This document shows, in pieces, positions 42,349 through 49,400 of a stretch of DNA of 64,000 nucleotides. Source of the stretch: Pseudarthrobacter siccitolerans (GTDB taxonomy: Bacteria; Actinomycetota; Actinomycetes; Actinomycetales; Micrococcaceae); the NCBI RefSeq assembly GCF_030823375.1, contig NZ_JAUSXB010000001.1:930001-994000 (forward strand), read 5' to 3'. The translations under genes were made by a program, and so were the position numbers. The stretch's first letter is position 1; the number at the start of each line of letters is the position of its first letter. The notes under the pieces were generated by a model. The model was given only the letters and a program-made list of their open reading frames with translations, searched no databases and was not told the origin of the DNA.

Positions 42349-43331
42349 TAGAACAGCACCCGTGCCAGGGCCTGGCGTGCCTTGCCAACCCGCTCGTCTG
42401 ACGTCCCTACCACCTCGAACAGCTCCAGCAGGCGGACCCGGGCGGTCTCACGTTCCGGTCCGAAATTCCTGCCGATAAAGCTGACCAGCCGGTTCAGCGC
42501 GTCCTCCACGTGCCCGCCGGCAACGTCGAGATCGGCAATGGCAAGCTGGGCCTCCAGGTTGTCCGGTTCATCGGCCGCCTGGGCGCGGAGGGCTTCGCTG
42601 TCCTGGGCCGTGATCGGCTGGAGCCGCAGCATCAGCTCCACCTGGGCCAGCCCGGCCTTCGCCTCGCGGTCCGACGGCATCTCGTTCAGCGCCTGGCGGT
42701 AGGCGTCCGCAGCAGCTGCGTAGTCGCCTGCCTCGATGGCATCAAAGGCGGCCTGGTGCAGCGGCGGCAGCGGCGCGGGCTCCGCATCTGCCCCGGTTTC
42801 CCCGCCCAGGCTTCCCGTCACGCCGTTTGCCGCTGCCACTTTCAACAGTTCGTCGAACAGGCTGCGTACCTGCTGTTCGTCTGCACCGCCCTGGAACAGG
42901 GGGACGGGCTGGCCCTTCAGCACGGCAACGGCGGTGGGCACCGCCTGCACCTGGAACGCCTGGGCCAGCTGCGGGAACGCTTCGATATCGGCAGCACCGA
43001 GGACCAGCCGGCCGCCGTAGCTGTCCACCACCCGCTCAAGGACGTCCAGCATGCCGGCGGACTCGGGCGAGTAGGAGGCCCAGAGCGCAAATACCACGGG
43101 CACCTGCGCTGAGAGCTCCACCAGTTGCTGGAAATTGGCCTCGGTGACGTTGACCTTCAGTTCCGGAGCGCCGGGAGCCGAGCCGGGCTGTCCATCGCCG
43201 GTTGTGGGCGGCGGTGCGGACGGGCCGGACGGTGCCGGGCGCTGCTTCAGTGAAGAAAGGTCGACGGCGCCGCGCAGGTTAAGCAGGCTGGCAGCGGCAG
43301 GAGGGACTGGGCGGGAAGCTGGCGAACTCAT
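42348..43331 (-). CDS. Thioredoxin-fold/TPR co-chaperone (YbbN-like), no redox cysteines
   Basis: 327 residues. A disordered Pro/Ala/Gly N-terminus (about 55 residues) is followed by a thioredoxin fold (about 60-165). There the active-site position reads WASYSPESAG in place of WCxxC, so it cannot act as a disulfide reductase. Next comes a TPR-type helical repeat region (about 190-327: AAFDAIEAGDYAAAADAYRQALNEMPSD ... EDALNRLVSFIGRN). E. coli YbbN has the same architecture and acts as a co-chaperone of GroEL/DnaK. Start by the -10 at 43339. Confidence 0.88.
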   Translation of the reverse strand: MSSPASRPVPPAAASLLNLRGAVDLSSLKQRPAPSGPSAPPPTTGDGQPGSAPGAPELKVNVTEANFQQLVELSAQVPVVFALWASYSPESAGMLDVLERVVDSYGGRLVLGAADIEAFPQLAQAFQVQAVPTAVAVLKGQPVPLFQGGADEQQVRSLFDELLKVAAANGVTGSLGGETGADAEPAPLPPLHQAAFDAIEAGDYAAAADAYRQALNEMPSDREAKAGLAQVELMLRLQPITAQDSEALRAQAADEPDNLEAQLAIADLDVAGGHVEDALNRLVSFIGRNFGPERETARVRLLELFEVVGTSDERVGKARQALARVLF

Positions 43332-43338
43332 GCTTTCC

Positions 43339-43344
43339 ACTCTA
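43339..43344 (-). promoter_or_regulatory. -10 element of leaderless TPR-thioredoxin gene
   Basis: TAGAGT on the minus strand, seven bases before ATG 43331. Confidence 0.5.
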
Positions 43345-43384
43345 GCCACTCCGGCCGCTGCCGGGGGTACTGCAGATCCGGGGA

Positions 43385-45091
43385 CTACTTGAAGCTGGCT
43401 CCTACCAGCCCGCGGGTTGCGGCCACAAGCTTCATGGGATCGGCGGAGCCCGCCGGCGGCACGTACACGGCCGTGGATTCGGCGAAGCTGAGGACCATCC
43501 CGGTGGTGGTTTCCTTGCCGCCGGCCAGGGCCGCAGCGTCGTCGCCGATGGTCAGCTTGTCACCGGCGGCCTTGGGGGTTCCCTCGAAACCGAAGTTGAT
43601 CCGGCCCAGGACCAGCGCGCCGCCGTCGGCAGTTCGGAACACCACAGTGCTTTCCGGAACCACCTTGTGCGTGAACGAGAAACTTCCGTTCTCGCCGGCC
43701 TTGACCACCTCGGACTGGTAGGACAGCGTGTCGGCGATGTACGGCGAGGACTCACCCTCCACGAGCTTGTCCTTGAAGGCGGAATCTGCGGTGGTGAGCC
43801 TGTCGGCCAGGCCGGCCATGGCTTCTTCACCGCTGTAGAGCAGTCCGGTCTTGTCGCCGGGGGCCACGGTTTCCGTCCCGTCACGGTTAATGGTGGGGAA
43901 GGTCGTCCCGGGCTGCAGCGGATTGGTTTCCACGAGCTTGTAGTTCTCGCGCGGTGACGCCTGGACGAGGGTCAGCAGCTGCGGCACAACGTTTCCGTCG
44001 CCCTGCGTCACGGCCAGGACGGACCGGGGCCACTCGCGGTCCTTGGTGACCACGGTGGTGAGGAGCTTGGTGGAGCGGACGGGCATGCGTGCCTCGTAGG
44101 ATCCCACCTGGGAGCGGATCTTGTAGTTCTGCGTCCGGACTTCCAGTTCGGTTCCGCCTACCCTCTCGGCCAGCTTTGCCGCGTCCTTTGCCGCGTCACT
44201 GGCATCCGCGGCACTGGAGACCTGCTCCAGGATGCGGCGGAACTGGGCATCCAGCAGCACCGGCGAAGCGGCCTGCTCCTGCGCGGCGGCAGGCGCTGTT
44301 GAGGCGGGGCCCGACGAGGGCGCGGGCGACGCCGCATGTGCCGCAGTACCGGCTCCGGCAACCACAGCCACGGTGACCGCTCCGGCGGCAACCATGCTCA
44401 TGCGGGAGGACGAACGGGCTTCGGACCGGGCGCGGGCACGCTGGGCAAAACCGCTGCCCTCCCCGTCGCCTTCACCGTTGCGCTTGCGGACGGAGAGCAG
44501 GGCCAGGACGATGCCGCCCAGGATCAGGAGGGAGCCCAGCACCATCAGCGGGATGGCCCACGGTGTGGAGGTGTCGTTCGGGAACGTCATCGAGATGGAG
44601 GCCGGGGCAGGCCGGGTTCCGTCCGAAGCCAGCAGGAGCGTCCAGTCGCCGTCAGCGGGCGGTGTCCAGGAGTAATCCAGCTCGCCGCTGGCGTTCTCAG
44701 TGGAAACCCAAAGATCGGAGCCGGCCGGGCTCGGCGCTGTGGCCTCGCCGTCGGCATGTTCAACCTGGAGGGACTTTCCGTCCTCCGAAACCCCCGTGAC
44801 CGTGTTGTGCGCTGTTGGCCCCACCCAGGCATCCACGTCGTCGGGACGGCCTGCCGCCAGCAGGAAGTTGCCGTCACCCTCGATGCTGATCTTGACGGTT
44901 CCGCCGTGCAGGGTCCGCAGCTTCTGGTCAATGACGGTCAACGGCGCCGCCTGCCCGTCAGCGGGGGCGGAGGCCGTGAATGTCTCGGAAGGGGCCCAGA
45001 TGGTTCTCTGGCCGATGCCGGCCAACAGTGTCAGGAGGCCGAGCAGCACGAGTGCGACTGCAGTCTTTAAACGCAAGGGAACACCTATCAT
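43385..45091 (-). CDS. Composite membrane protein of unknown function, three TM segments
   Basis: 568 residues; I do not recognise the family. TM1 about 10-27; an extracytoplasmic beta-rich domain about 30-177 (TVKISIEGDGNFLLAAGRPDDVDAWVGPT); TM2 about 178-200; and a basic Arg/Ser linker 201-230. TM3 at 231-253 looks like a signal peptide with an AHA-A cleavage-like site. An extracytoplasmic C-terminal domain of about 300 residues with a Pro/Ala/Ser hinge follows. The layout suggests two envelope proteins fused, or an internal cleavage. ATG 45091 lacks a strong ribosome site. It is divergent from an AI-2E family transporter. Confidence 0.75.
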   Translation of the reverse strand: MIGVPLRLKTAVALVLLGLLTLLAGIGQRTIWAPSETFTASAPADGQAAPLTVIDQKLRTLHGGTVKISIEGDGNFLLAAGRPDDVDAWVGPTAHNTVTGVSEDGKSLQVEHADGEATAPSPAGSDLWVSTENASGELDYSWTPPADGDWTLLLASDGTRPAPASISMTFPNDTSTPWAIPLMVLGSLLILGGIVLALLSVRKRNGEGDGEGSGFAQRARARSEARSSSRMSMVAAGAVTVAVVAGAGTAAHAASPAPSSGPASTAPAAAQEQAASPVLLDAQFRRILEQVSSAADASDAAKDAAKLAERVGGTELEVRTQNYKIRSQVGSYEARMPVRSTKLLTTVVTKDREWPRSVLAVTQGDGNVVPQLLTLVQASPRENYKLVETNPLQPGTTFPTINRDGTETVAPGDKTGLLYSGEEAMAGLADRLTTADSAFKDKLVEGESSPYIADTLSYQSEVVKAGENGSFSFTHKVVPESTVVFRTADGGALVLGRINFGFEGTPKAAGDKLTIGDDAAALAGGKETTTGMVLSFAESTAVYVPPAGSADPMKLVAATRGLVGASFK

Positions 45092-45113
45092 CAGCGGGGG
45101 TTTAGCTTCAATA

Positions 45114-45129
45114 GTAACGGTTTTGTTAC
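45114..45129. promoter_or_regulatory. GTAAC-N6-GTTAC inverted repeat at the composite gene promoter
   Basis: Lies upstream of ATG 45091 and overlaps a possible minus-strand -10 (TACTAT, 45111-45116). It could be an operator. GTAAC-type half sites occur in MtrA-regulated promoters of Actinobacteria, but assignment is speculative. Confidence 0.35.
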
Positions 45130-45196
45130 CACGGCCCCCGATCGGGCTGCGCAACGGCACCCGCGGCGGCTCCTGAACACGGCCCCTCCGCGGGTG

Positions 45197-45225
45197 TTGA
45201 CAAGGCTGCTGATAGTGTTTGCGAT
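45197..45225 (+). promoter_or_regulatory. Candidate sigma-A promoter of the AI-2E family gene
   Basis: TTGACA (45197-45202), 17-bp spacer, TGCGAT (45220-45225). The -35 is perfect; the -10 is weak. Confidence 0.4.
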
Positions 45226-45282
45226 GATCATCACACCGGCCCGCAGCAGCGGCGCCACGCACCGAACAGGCCCCACATCCCA

Positions 45283-46593
45283 GTGACTGACAAGACGGAC
45301 GAGTCCTCCGCGGCATTCGAGAATCCGGAAGGTGCAGAGCCTTCGGCGAAGGCGGCCCAGGACCCTGCGCCGGCGCACCGGCGGGGGTCGGCCGCGGCTG
45401 CCCTCGGACTGGTGGTCCGCCGCCTTCGCCAGCCGCTGCCCGGGGCCCAGCCGAGGCTCCGGTTCGAAATGCCGCCGGAGTACTCCCAGCACGAGGAATC
45501 CACCGAGGATCCCGACGGCGTGAGCCGCCCCCAGTTCGGTGACCCGGGCCCCCGGATGTCCCCGCAGCATCCGCTCTATCTGGGATTTATGGGCACCGTC
45601 GGCGTGGGTGTGGCACTGCTCGTCTATTGGATCGGGTCCCACACCACGCAGCTGCTTCTGTGGATCGTCGCCGCGCTCTTCATCGCCCTGGGCCTTGAGC
45701 CGGTGGTCGGGTGGCTCGAAAGCCGCCGGATTCCACGCCCGGCCGGCATCCTGGTGTCCGTCAGCGTGCTGGTGGCTGCCGTCGTCGGCTTTTTTGCCAC
45801 CCTGATCCCCACCATCGTGGAACAGGTCAGCGAGATCGTGGAGCAGGCGCCCGTCTGGGTCAGGGACTTTATGAACTCGGACCTGTTCCGCACCCTCGAT
45901 GACCAGTTCGGGGTCCGCGACCGGATCGCCGAAGAAGTCAACAAGTTCGTGAATGACCCCGAAGCCATGGGCGGGATCGCGGGCGGCGTGGTGGGATTCG
46001 GGTCCACGGTGGCCAACGGGTTGTTCGGGGCCCTGATCGTCCTGGTGCTCAGCCTGTATTTCCTGGCCGCGCTGCCGGCGATGAAGAAGTGGGGCTACCG
46101 GCTGGCTCCGCGCTCCCGCCGCCACCGGGTGGAGGCACTGTCCGAGGAAATCACCAAATCGGTGGGCAACTACGTCATCGGACAGGCCTGCGTGGCCCTC
46201 CTGAATGCGACGTTCGCCTTTATCGTGATGTCCGTCGTGGGGGTCCCGTTCGCCCTGCTGCTGGCGTTTGTGGTGGCACTGCTTGCCTTTATCCCGCTGG
46301 TGGGGGGCATGATCGCCGGCGTGGTGGTAATCCTCATTGCCCTCACGGTGGGCTGGCAGACCGCCGCGGTTTACGGCATCTGCTACTTCGCGTACCTGCA
46401 GTTCGAGGCGTATTTCATCTCGCCGCGCATCATGCAGAAGGCGGTGGCCGTACCCGGAGCGGTGGCTGTCATCTCGGTCATCGCAGGCGGCAGCCTGCTC
46501 GGTGTCCTGGGCGCACTGATCGCTATTCCCACCGCGGCCGCCATCCTGCTGCTGATCAAGGAAATCTATATCGTCCGCCAGGACAAGCACTAA
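45283..46593 (+). CDS. AI-2E (YdiK/PerM) family transporter
   Basis: 436 residues. A cytoplasmic N-terminal region of about 100 charged residues precedes about eight membrane segments. Family marks: LLLWIVAALFIALGLEPVVGWLESRRIPRPAGI, the extracytoplasmic loop, and the conserved C-terminal run FIPLVGGMIAGVVVILIALTVG and QFEAYFISPRIMQKAVAVPG. Members export autoinducer-2 in E. coli or sodium/protons in other species; the solute here is unknown. The start GTG has only weak ribosome pairing. Confidence 0.88.
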   Translation: MTDKTDESSAAFENPEGAEPSAKAAQDPAPAHRRGSAAAALGLVVRRLRQPLPGAQPRLRFEMPPEYSQHEESTEDPDGVSRPQFGDPGPRMSPQHPLYLGFMGTVGVGVALLVYWIGSHTTQLLLWIVAALFIALGLEPVVGWLESRRIPRPAGILVSVSVLVAAVVGFFATLIPTIVEQVSEIVEQAPVWVRDFMNSDLFRTLDDQFGVRDRIAEEVNKFVNDPEAMGGIAGGVVGFGSTVANGLFGALIVLVLSLYFLAALPAMKKWGYRLAPRSRRHRVEALSEEITKSVGNYVIGQACVALLNATFAFIVMSVVGVPFALLLAFVVALLAFIPLVGGMIAGVVVILIALTVGWQTAAVYGICYFAYLQFEAYFISPRIMQKAVAVPGAVAVISVIAGGSLLGVLGALIAIPTAAAILLLIKEIYIVRQDKH

Positions 46594-46594
46594 A

Positions 46595-46637
46595 CCCCGG
46601 GGCTCCGGGGCCGGGCGCGCTGTGCCTTAGCCCGGCC
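46595..46637. terminator. Two consecutive hairpins between convergent genes
   Basis: CCCCGG-GGCT-CCGGGG at 46595-46610, directly followed by GGCCGGGC / GCCCGGCC (46609-46616 with 46630-46637). They serve the AI-2E gene and the convergent hydrolase. Confidence 0.65.
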
Positions 46638-46638
46638 G

Positions 46639-47433
46639 CTAGGCCGGCGCGCTGGCCACCGGCCCTTCCCATTCATGGGGAAGGCTGGTTCCCCCGGCGC
46701 CGGTGACCTCATGCACAATCTCGTTCAGGACCCGGCCGGCGTACTTCTCCCCCACCCACAGGTGCTTGGCACCCTTGACGCCCACCACGCGGGCCTGCGG
46801 CACCAGGCTGAAGCGCTCCGCCGCGGCGTCGGGCTGCAGGTAGTCATCGTATTCGGGCACCAGCACCGTAAGCGGCTTGCCGGACTGCGCCCACTGCTGG
46901 AGGTGGGAGTCCTTGGCCCGGTGCAGCGGCGGCGAAAGCAGGATGGCGCCCTCGATTTCCGACGCCACGGGGTCAACGGCCCCGTACATCAGGGCAAGCT
47001 CGGTGCCGAAGGACCAACCCACCAGCCACCGGTTGGGCAGGCCGCGTTCGACGGCGAAGCGTACAGCTGCCTCCACATCATGCTGCTCCCCGATACCCTC
47101 TTCAAAGGCCCCGGTGCTCGTGCCACGAGGGGATTCGGTGCCGCGCGTGTTGAACCGGAGCACCGCGATGCCGGCCAGGGCCGGCAGCCGGTAGGACGCC
47201 TTGCGGTAAACATGCGAATCCATAAAACCGCCGTGGGTAGGCAGCGGATGCAGGGTAATCAGGGTGGCGTTCACCGGTCCGGATTCCGGGAGCGCCAGTT
47301 CGCCCACCAGGGTATGCCCGTCCGCCGTCTTCAACTCCACGTTTTCCCGCCTGGCCGGCAGGACTGTGGAGGCACGGATGGGAGTGGGCCCAGTGGACTG
47401 GCTGAATTCGTACGACGCCGGATCAAGAGTCAT
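46639..47433 (-). CDS. Alpha/beta hydrolase (dienelactone-hydrolase-like)
   Basis: 264 residues. Oxyanion-loop LHPLPTHGGFMDSHVY, RFNTRGTESPRGTSTG, nucleophile GWSFGTELAL, acidic VPEYDDYLQP and C-terminal histidine KGAKHLWVGEKY. The family resembles small serine hydrolases annotated as KANL3/Tex30-like. Substrate unknown, cytoplasmic. The start is leaderless (TAAGCT seven bases upstream). Confidence 0.85.
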   Translation of the reverse strand: MTLDPASYEFSQSTGPTPIRASTVLPARRENVELKTADGHTLVGELALPESGPVNATLITLHPLPTHGGFMDSHVYRKASYRLPALAGIAVLRFNTRGTESPRGTSTGAFEEGIGEQHDVEAAVRFAVERGLPNRWLVGWSFGTELALMYGAVDPVASEIEGAILLSPPLHRAKDSHLQQWAQSGKPLTVLVPEYDDYLQPDAAAERFSLVPQARVVGVKGAKHLWVGEKYAGRVLNEIVHEVTGAGGTSLPHEWEGPVASAPA

Positions 47434-47440
47434 GCCTGCC

Positions 47441-47446
47441 AGCTTA
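47441..47446 (-). promoter_or_regulatory. -10 element of leaderless hydrolase gene
   Basis: TAAGCT on the minus strand, seven bases before ATG 47433. Confidence 0.5.
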
Positions 47447-47477
47447 GCGACAGCAGGACTGCTGCCGCCCGCGGGAC

Positions 47478-47831
47478 TTAACGGTAGCGGTAACTGCGCG
47501 ACATCCAGCAGTTGGTGTGCCAGTGCCGCCGTTCCGCCAGGCCGGCTGCCGCACCGAAGAGATGGTCATCCTTCCACACCACCAGATGGGCGACTCCTGG
47601 CAATACGGCAGTGGAGCACTCGGGGCAAATGTAGGTCTTCCCGGCGTTTTTGGCGGTCATGGTGCGGACCATCCATTCGCCGTCCGGCGCACTTTCATGC
47701 CGGGCGATGCCGGCCCGGGCCCGTTCCAGGTCAAGCTCCGGAACGTCCCCGCTCCCCTTTTTTCCGGCCGCCCGGCCGGAAGAGGCACCCTTGCCCGAGA
47801 CAGGACGGCGGGGACGGTTGGAACGCGGCAT
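47478..47831 (-). CDS. Small zinc-ribbon-like protein, unknown function
   Basis: 117 residues. The first about 35 are basic and disordered ([15 protein letters not shown]). A compact domain follows with a CPEC pair ([13 protein letters not shown]) and a later HWHTNCW, together a C2HC-type metal site. The stretch [11 protein letters not shown] between them is conserved-looking. The basic tail plus zinc site suggests nucleic-acid binding, but nothing is established. It is divergent from nucS across about 105 bases. The -10 CAGAAT six bases before the ATG is one base off consensus. Confidence 0.75.
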   Translation of the reverse strand: MPRSNRPRRPVSGKGASSGRAAGKKGSGDVPELDLERARAGIARHESAPDGEWMVRTMTAKNAGKTYICPECSTAVLPGVAHLVVWKDDHLFGAAAGLAERRHWHTNCWMSRSYRYR

Positions 47832-47923
47832 GCCTCCATTCTGCCCCAACCGCCCACCCCGGGAGTCCTGGCGGCACTGCCGGCAGGACCGTCGCCGGGA
47901 CCAGCCGGGGCGGCTGCACGCGG

Positions 47924-47929
47924 TAGTCT
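47924..47929 (+). promoter_or_regulatory. -10 element of leaderless nucS
   Basis: TAGTCT, seven bases before GTG 47937. Confidence 0.55.
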
Positions 47930-47936
47930 GTACGGC

Positions 47937-48632
47937 GTGCGACTTGTGATAGCCCGATGCTCCGTTGATTACGTTGGCCGGCTCAAAGCCCATCTTCCAC
48001 TTGCCACCAGGCTCCTGCTGGTCAAGGCCGACGGCTCGGTCCTGGTCCATTCGGACGGCGGCTCCTACAAACCCCTGAACTGGATGAGTCCGCCGGCCAC
48101 CTTGCGCGTCTCGTCCCCCGAGGATGTGGACCTTGAACTCGGGGTTGTTGAGCAGTGGACCGTGCAGTCTGCGAAGACAGATGACCGCCTCATCATCAAC
48201 ATCCACGAGAAACTCAGCGAGTCATCGCACGACCTGGGCGTGGACCCAGGCCTCATCAAGGACGGTGTGGAGGCGGACCTGCAGCGGCTCCTGGCGGAGC
48301 AGATTGAAACGCTGGGCGAAGGCTATTCCCTGATCCGCCGTGAGTATTTCACGGCGATCGGGCCGGTGGATATCCTGGCCAGGGATAAGGACGGGGCCAC
48401 AGTGGCCATCGAACTCAAGCGGCGCGGCGACATTGACGGCGTGGAGCAGCTCACACGGTACCTTGAACTGCTGAACCGCGATCCCCTGCTGGCGCCGGTC
48501 CGCGGGATCTTCGCTGCCCAGCAGATCAAGCCCCAGGCGAAGGTCCTGGCGAGGGACCGCGGAATTGATTGCGTCACCCTTGATTACGACGCTATGCGTG
48601 GTGTGGACGACATTGAGTCCCGGCTTTTCTGA
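47937..48632 (+). CDS. nucS: Mismatch-specific endonuclease NucS/EndoMS
   Basis: 231 residues from the leaderless GTG ([16 protein letters not shown]). The N-terminal DNA-binding domain has [17 protein letters not shown]. The C-terminal RecB-like nuclease has D145, E159 and K161 ([24 protein letters not shown]) and Q171. It cuts both strands at mismatches and replaces MutSL, which Actinobacteria lack. The protein ends in SRLF, comparable with the C-terminal beta-clamp-binding tail described in Corynebacterium. The longer open frame upstream covers the divergent gene. Confidence 0.95.
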   Translation: MRLVIARCSVDYVGRLKAHLPLATRLLLVKADGSVLVHSDGGSYKPLNWMSPPATLRVSSPEDVDLELGVVEQWTVQSAKTDDRLIINIHEKLSESSHDLGVDPGLIKDGVEADLQRLLAEQIETLGEGYSLIRREYFTAIGPVDILARDKDGATVAIELKRRGDIDGVEQLTRYLELLNRDPLLAPVRGIFAAQQIKPQAKVLARDRGIDCVTLDYDAMRGVDDIESRLF

Positions 48633-48754
48633 CGCTGCCTTTAGCAGGACGCAGGTAATCAGCACACTGCCCTTCCTGGGGCGCTGAATTCCTTCCACCA
48701 ACGACATTTAACCGCCTCTTTACCCAAAATTTATGCGTTTAGTTGCCCAAACCG

Positions 48755-48956
48755 TTGACCTTCGCGTACCGGCGTGAAATTCTTATCTCAGTCTTTGTGT
48801 AGGTGTTTTTCATGCTCGCAAGACATGTTGCGAGCGCGAAGCTCCTGCAGCGCCGGTCCCTTTAGCGGACGGGCAATCCAGGATTCTTCTCGCGGAGTGA
48901 CCAAGGCCGGCACGAAGTGTGCCGTTCTTAAAAAGTTCCACAATGAGGAGAAATAA
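48755..48956 (+). promoter_or_regulatory. Promoter and structured 5' leader of the cold-shock gene
   Basis: The 324-base gap after nucS holds no gene. TTGACC at 48755-48760 is the best -35; no good -10 was found at 17 bp. Two hairpins follow: GCTCGCAA-GACATG-TTGCGAGC (48814-48835) and CGGCAC-GAAGT-GTGCCG (48908-48924). The ribosome site GAGGAG is at 48945-48950. A long structured leader is typical of cold-shock mRNAs, where it controls stability and translation with temperature. Confidence 0.5.
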
Positions 48957-49160
48957 ATGGCACAGGGAACCGTCAAGTGGTTCAACGCTGAAAAGGGCTT
49001 CGGCTTCATTACCCCGGATGACTCCGACGGTGATGTCTTCGTTCACTACTCCGAGATCCAGACCGGCGGCTTCAAGACCCTCGACGAGAACCAGCGCGTT
49101 CAGTTCGAGATCGGCCAGGGCGCCAAGGGTCCCCAGGCTACCGGCGTCACGCTGGTTTAG
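48957..49160 (+). CDS. cspA: Cold-shock protein (CspA family)
   Basis: 67 residues, the standard length. It is a single OB-fold RNA chaperone with RNP1 KGFGFI and RNP2 VFVHY and the conserved start [13 protein letters not shown]. It binds single-stranded RNA/DNA and prevents mRNA structure at low temperature or during growth changes. GAGGAG precedes the ATG by six bases. The gene has a long leader and a strong terminator, so it is a single-gene unit. Confidence 0.97.
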   Translation: MAQGTVKWFNAEKGFGFITPDDSDGDVFVHYSEIQTGGFKTLDENQRVQFEIGQGAKGPQATGVTLV

Positions 49161-49172
49161 TCCCCGCCTGAA

Positions 49173-49189
49173 GGCCGCTTAATGCGGCC
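49173..49189. terminator. Small hairpin after the cold-shock gene
   Basis: GGCCGC-TTAAT-GCGGCC just past the stop; the main terminator follows it. Confidence 0.5.
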
Positions 49190-49197
49190 GTCAGCGA

Positions 49198-49235
49198 AAC
49201 AATGGTCCCCGGCAATTATGCCGGGGACCATTGTT
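49198..49235. terminator. Very strong bidirectional terminator
   Basis: A 17-bp perfect stem (AACAATGGTCCCCGGCA / TGCCGGGGACCATTGTT) with an ATTA loop, between cspA and the convergent end of the atp-mprF gene run. The remaining bases 49236-49400 show nothing further. Confidence 0.9.
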
Positions 49236-49400
49236 GTTAACAGTTATAGCGCGTGCAATTACGCCGTATCTTGAGGGTCCGGCCCAACTCTTTTGGCTGC
49301 TAACGGGAAACGCGCCATCACCTTTCGCACCAAATCCGGTAACGCTCCATCACTTTCCCATCAAATCGTGCACGTGATTGTCCGGCCTGACCCGGCGGGT

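Noticed and set aside
45091..46590. 499-codon minus-strand frame opposite the AI-2E transporter
   Set aside because: Antisense composition (Asp/His/Gln-rich) and no start signals.
47517..47936. 140-codon N-terminal extension of NucS
   Set aside because: It covers the divergent zinc-ribbon gene; NucS proteins begin at the [10 protein letters not shown] position where a leaderless -10 is present.
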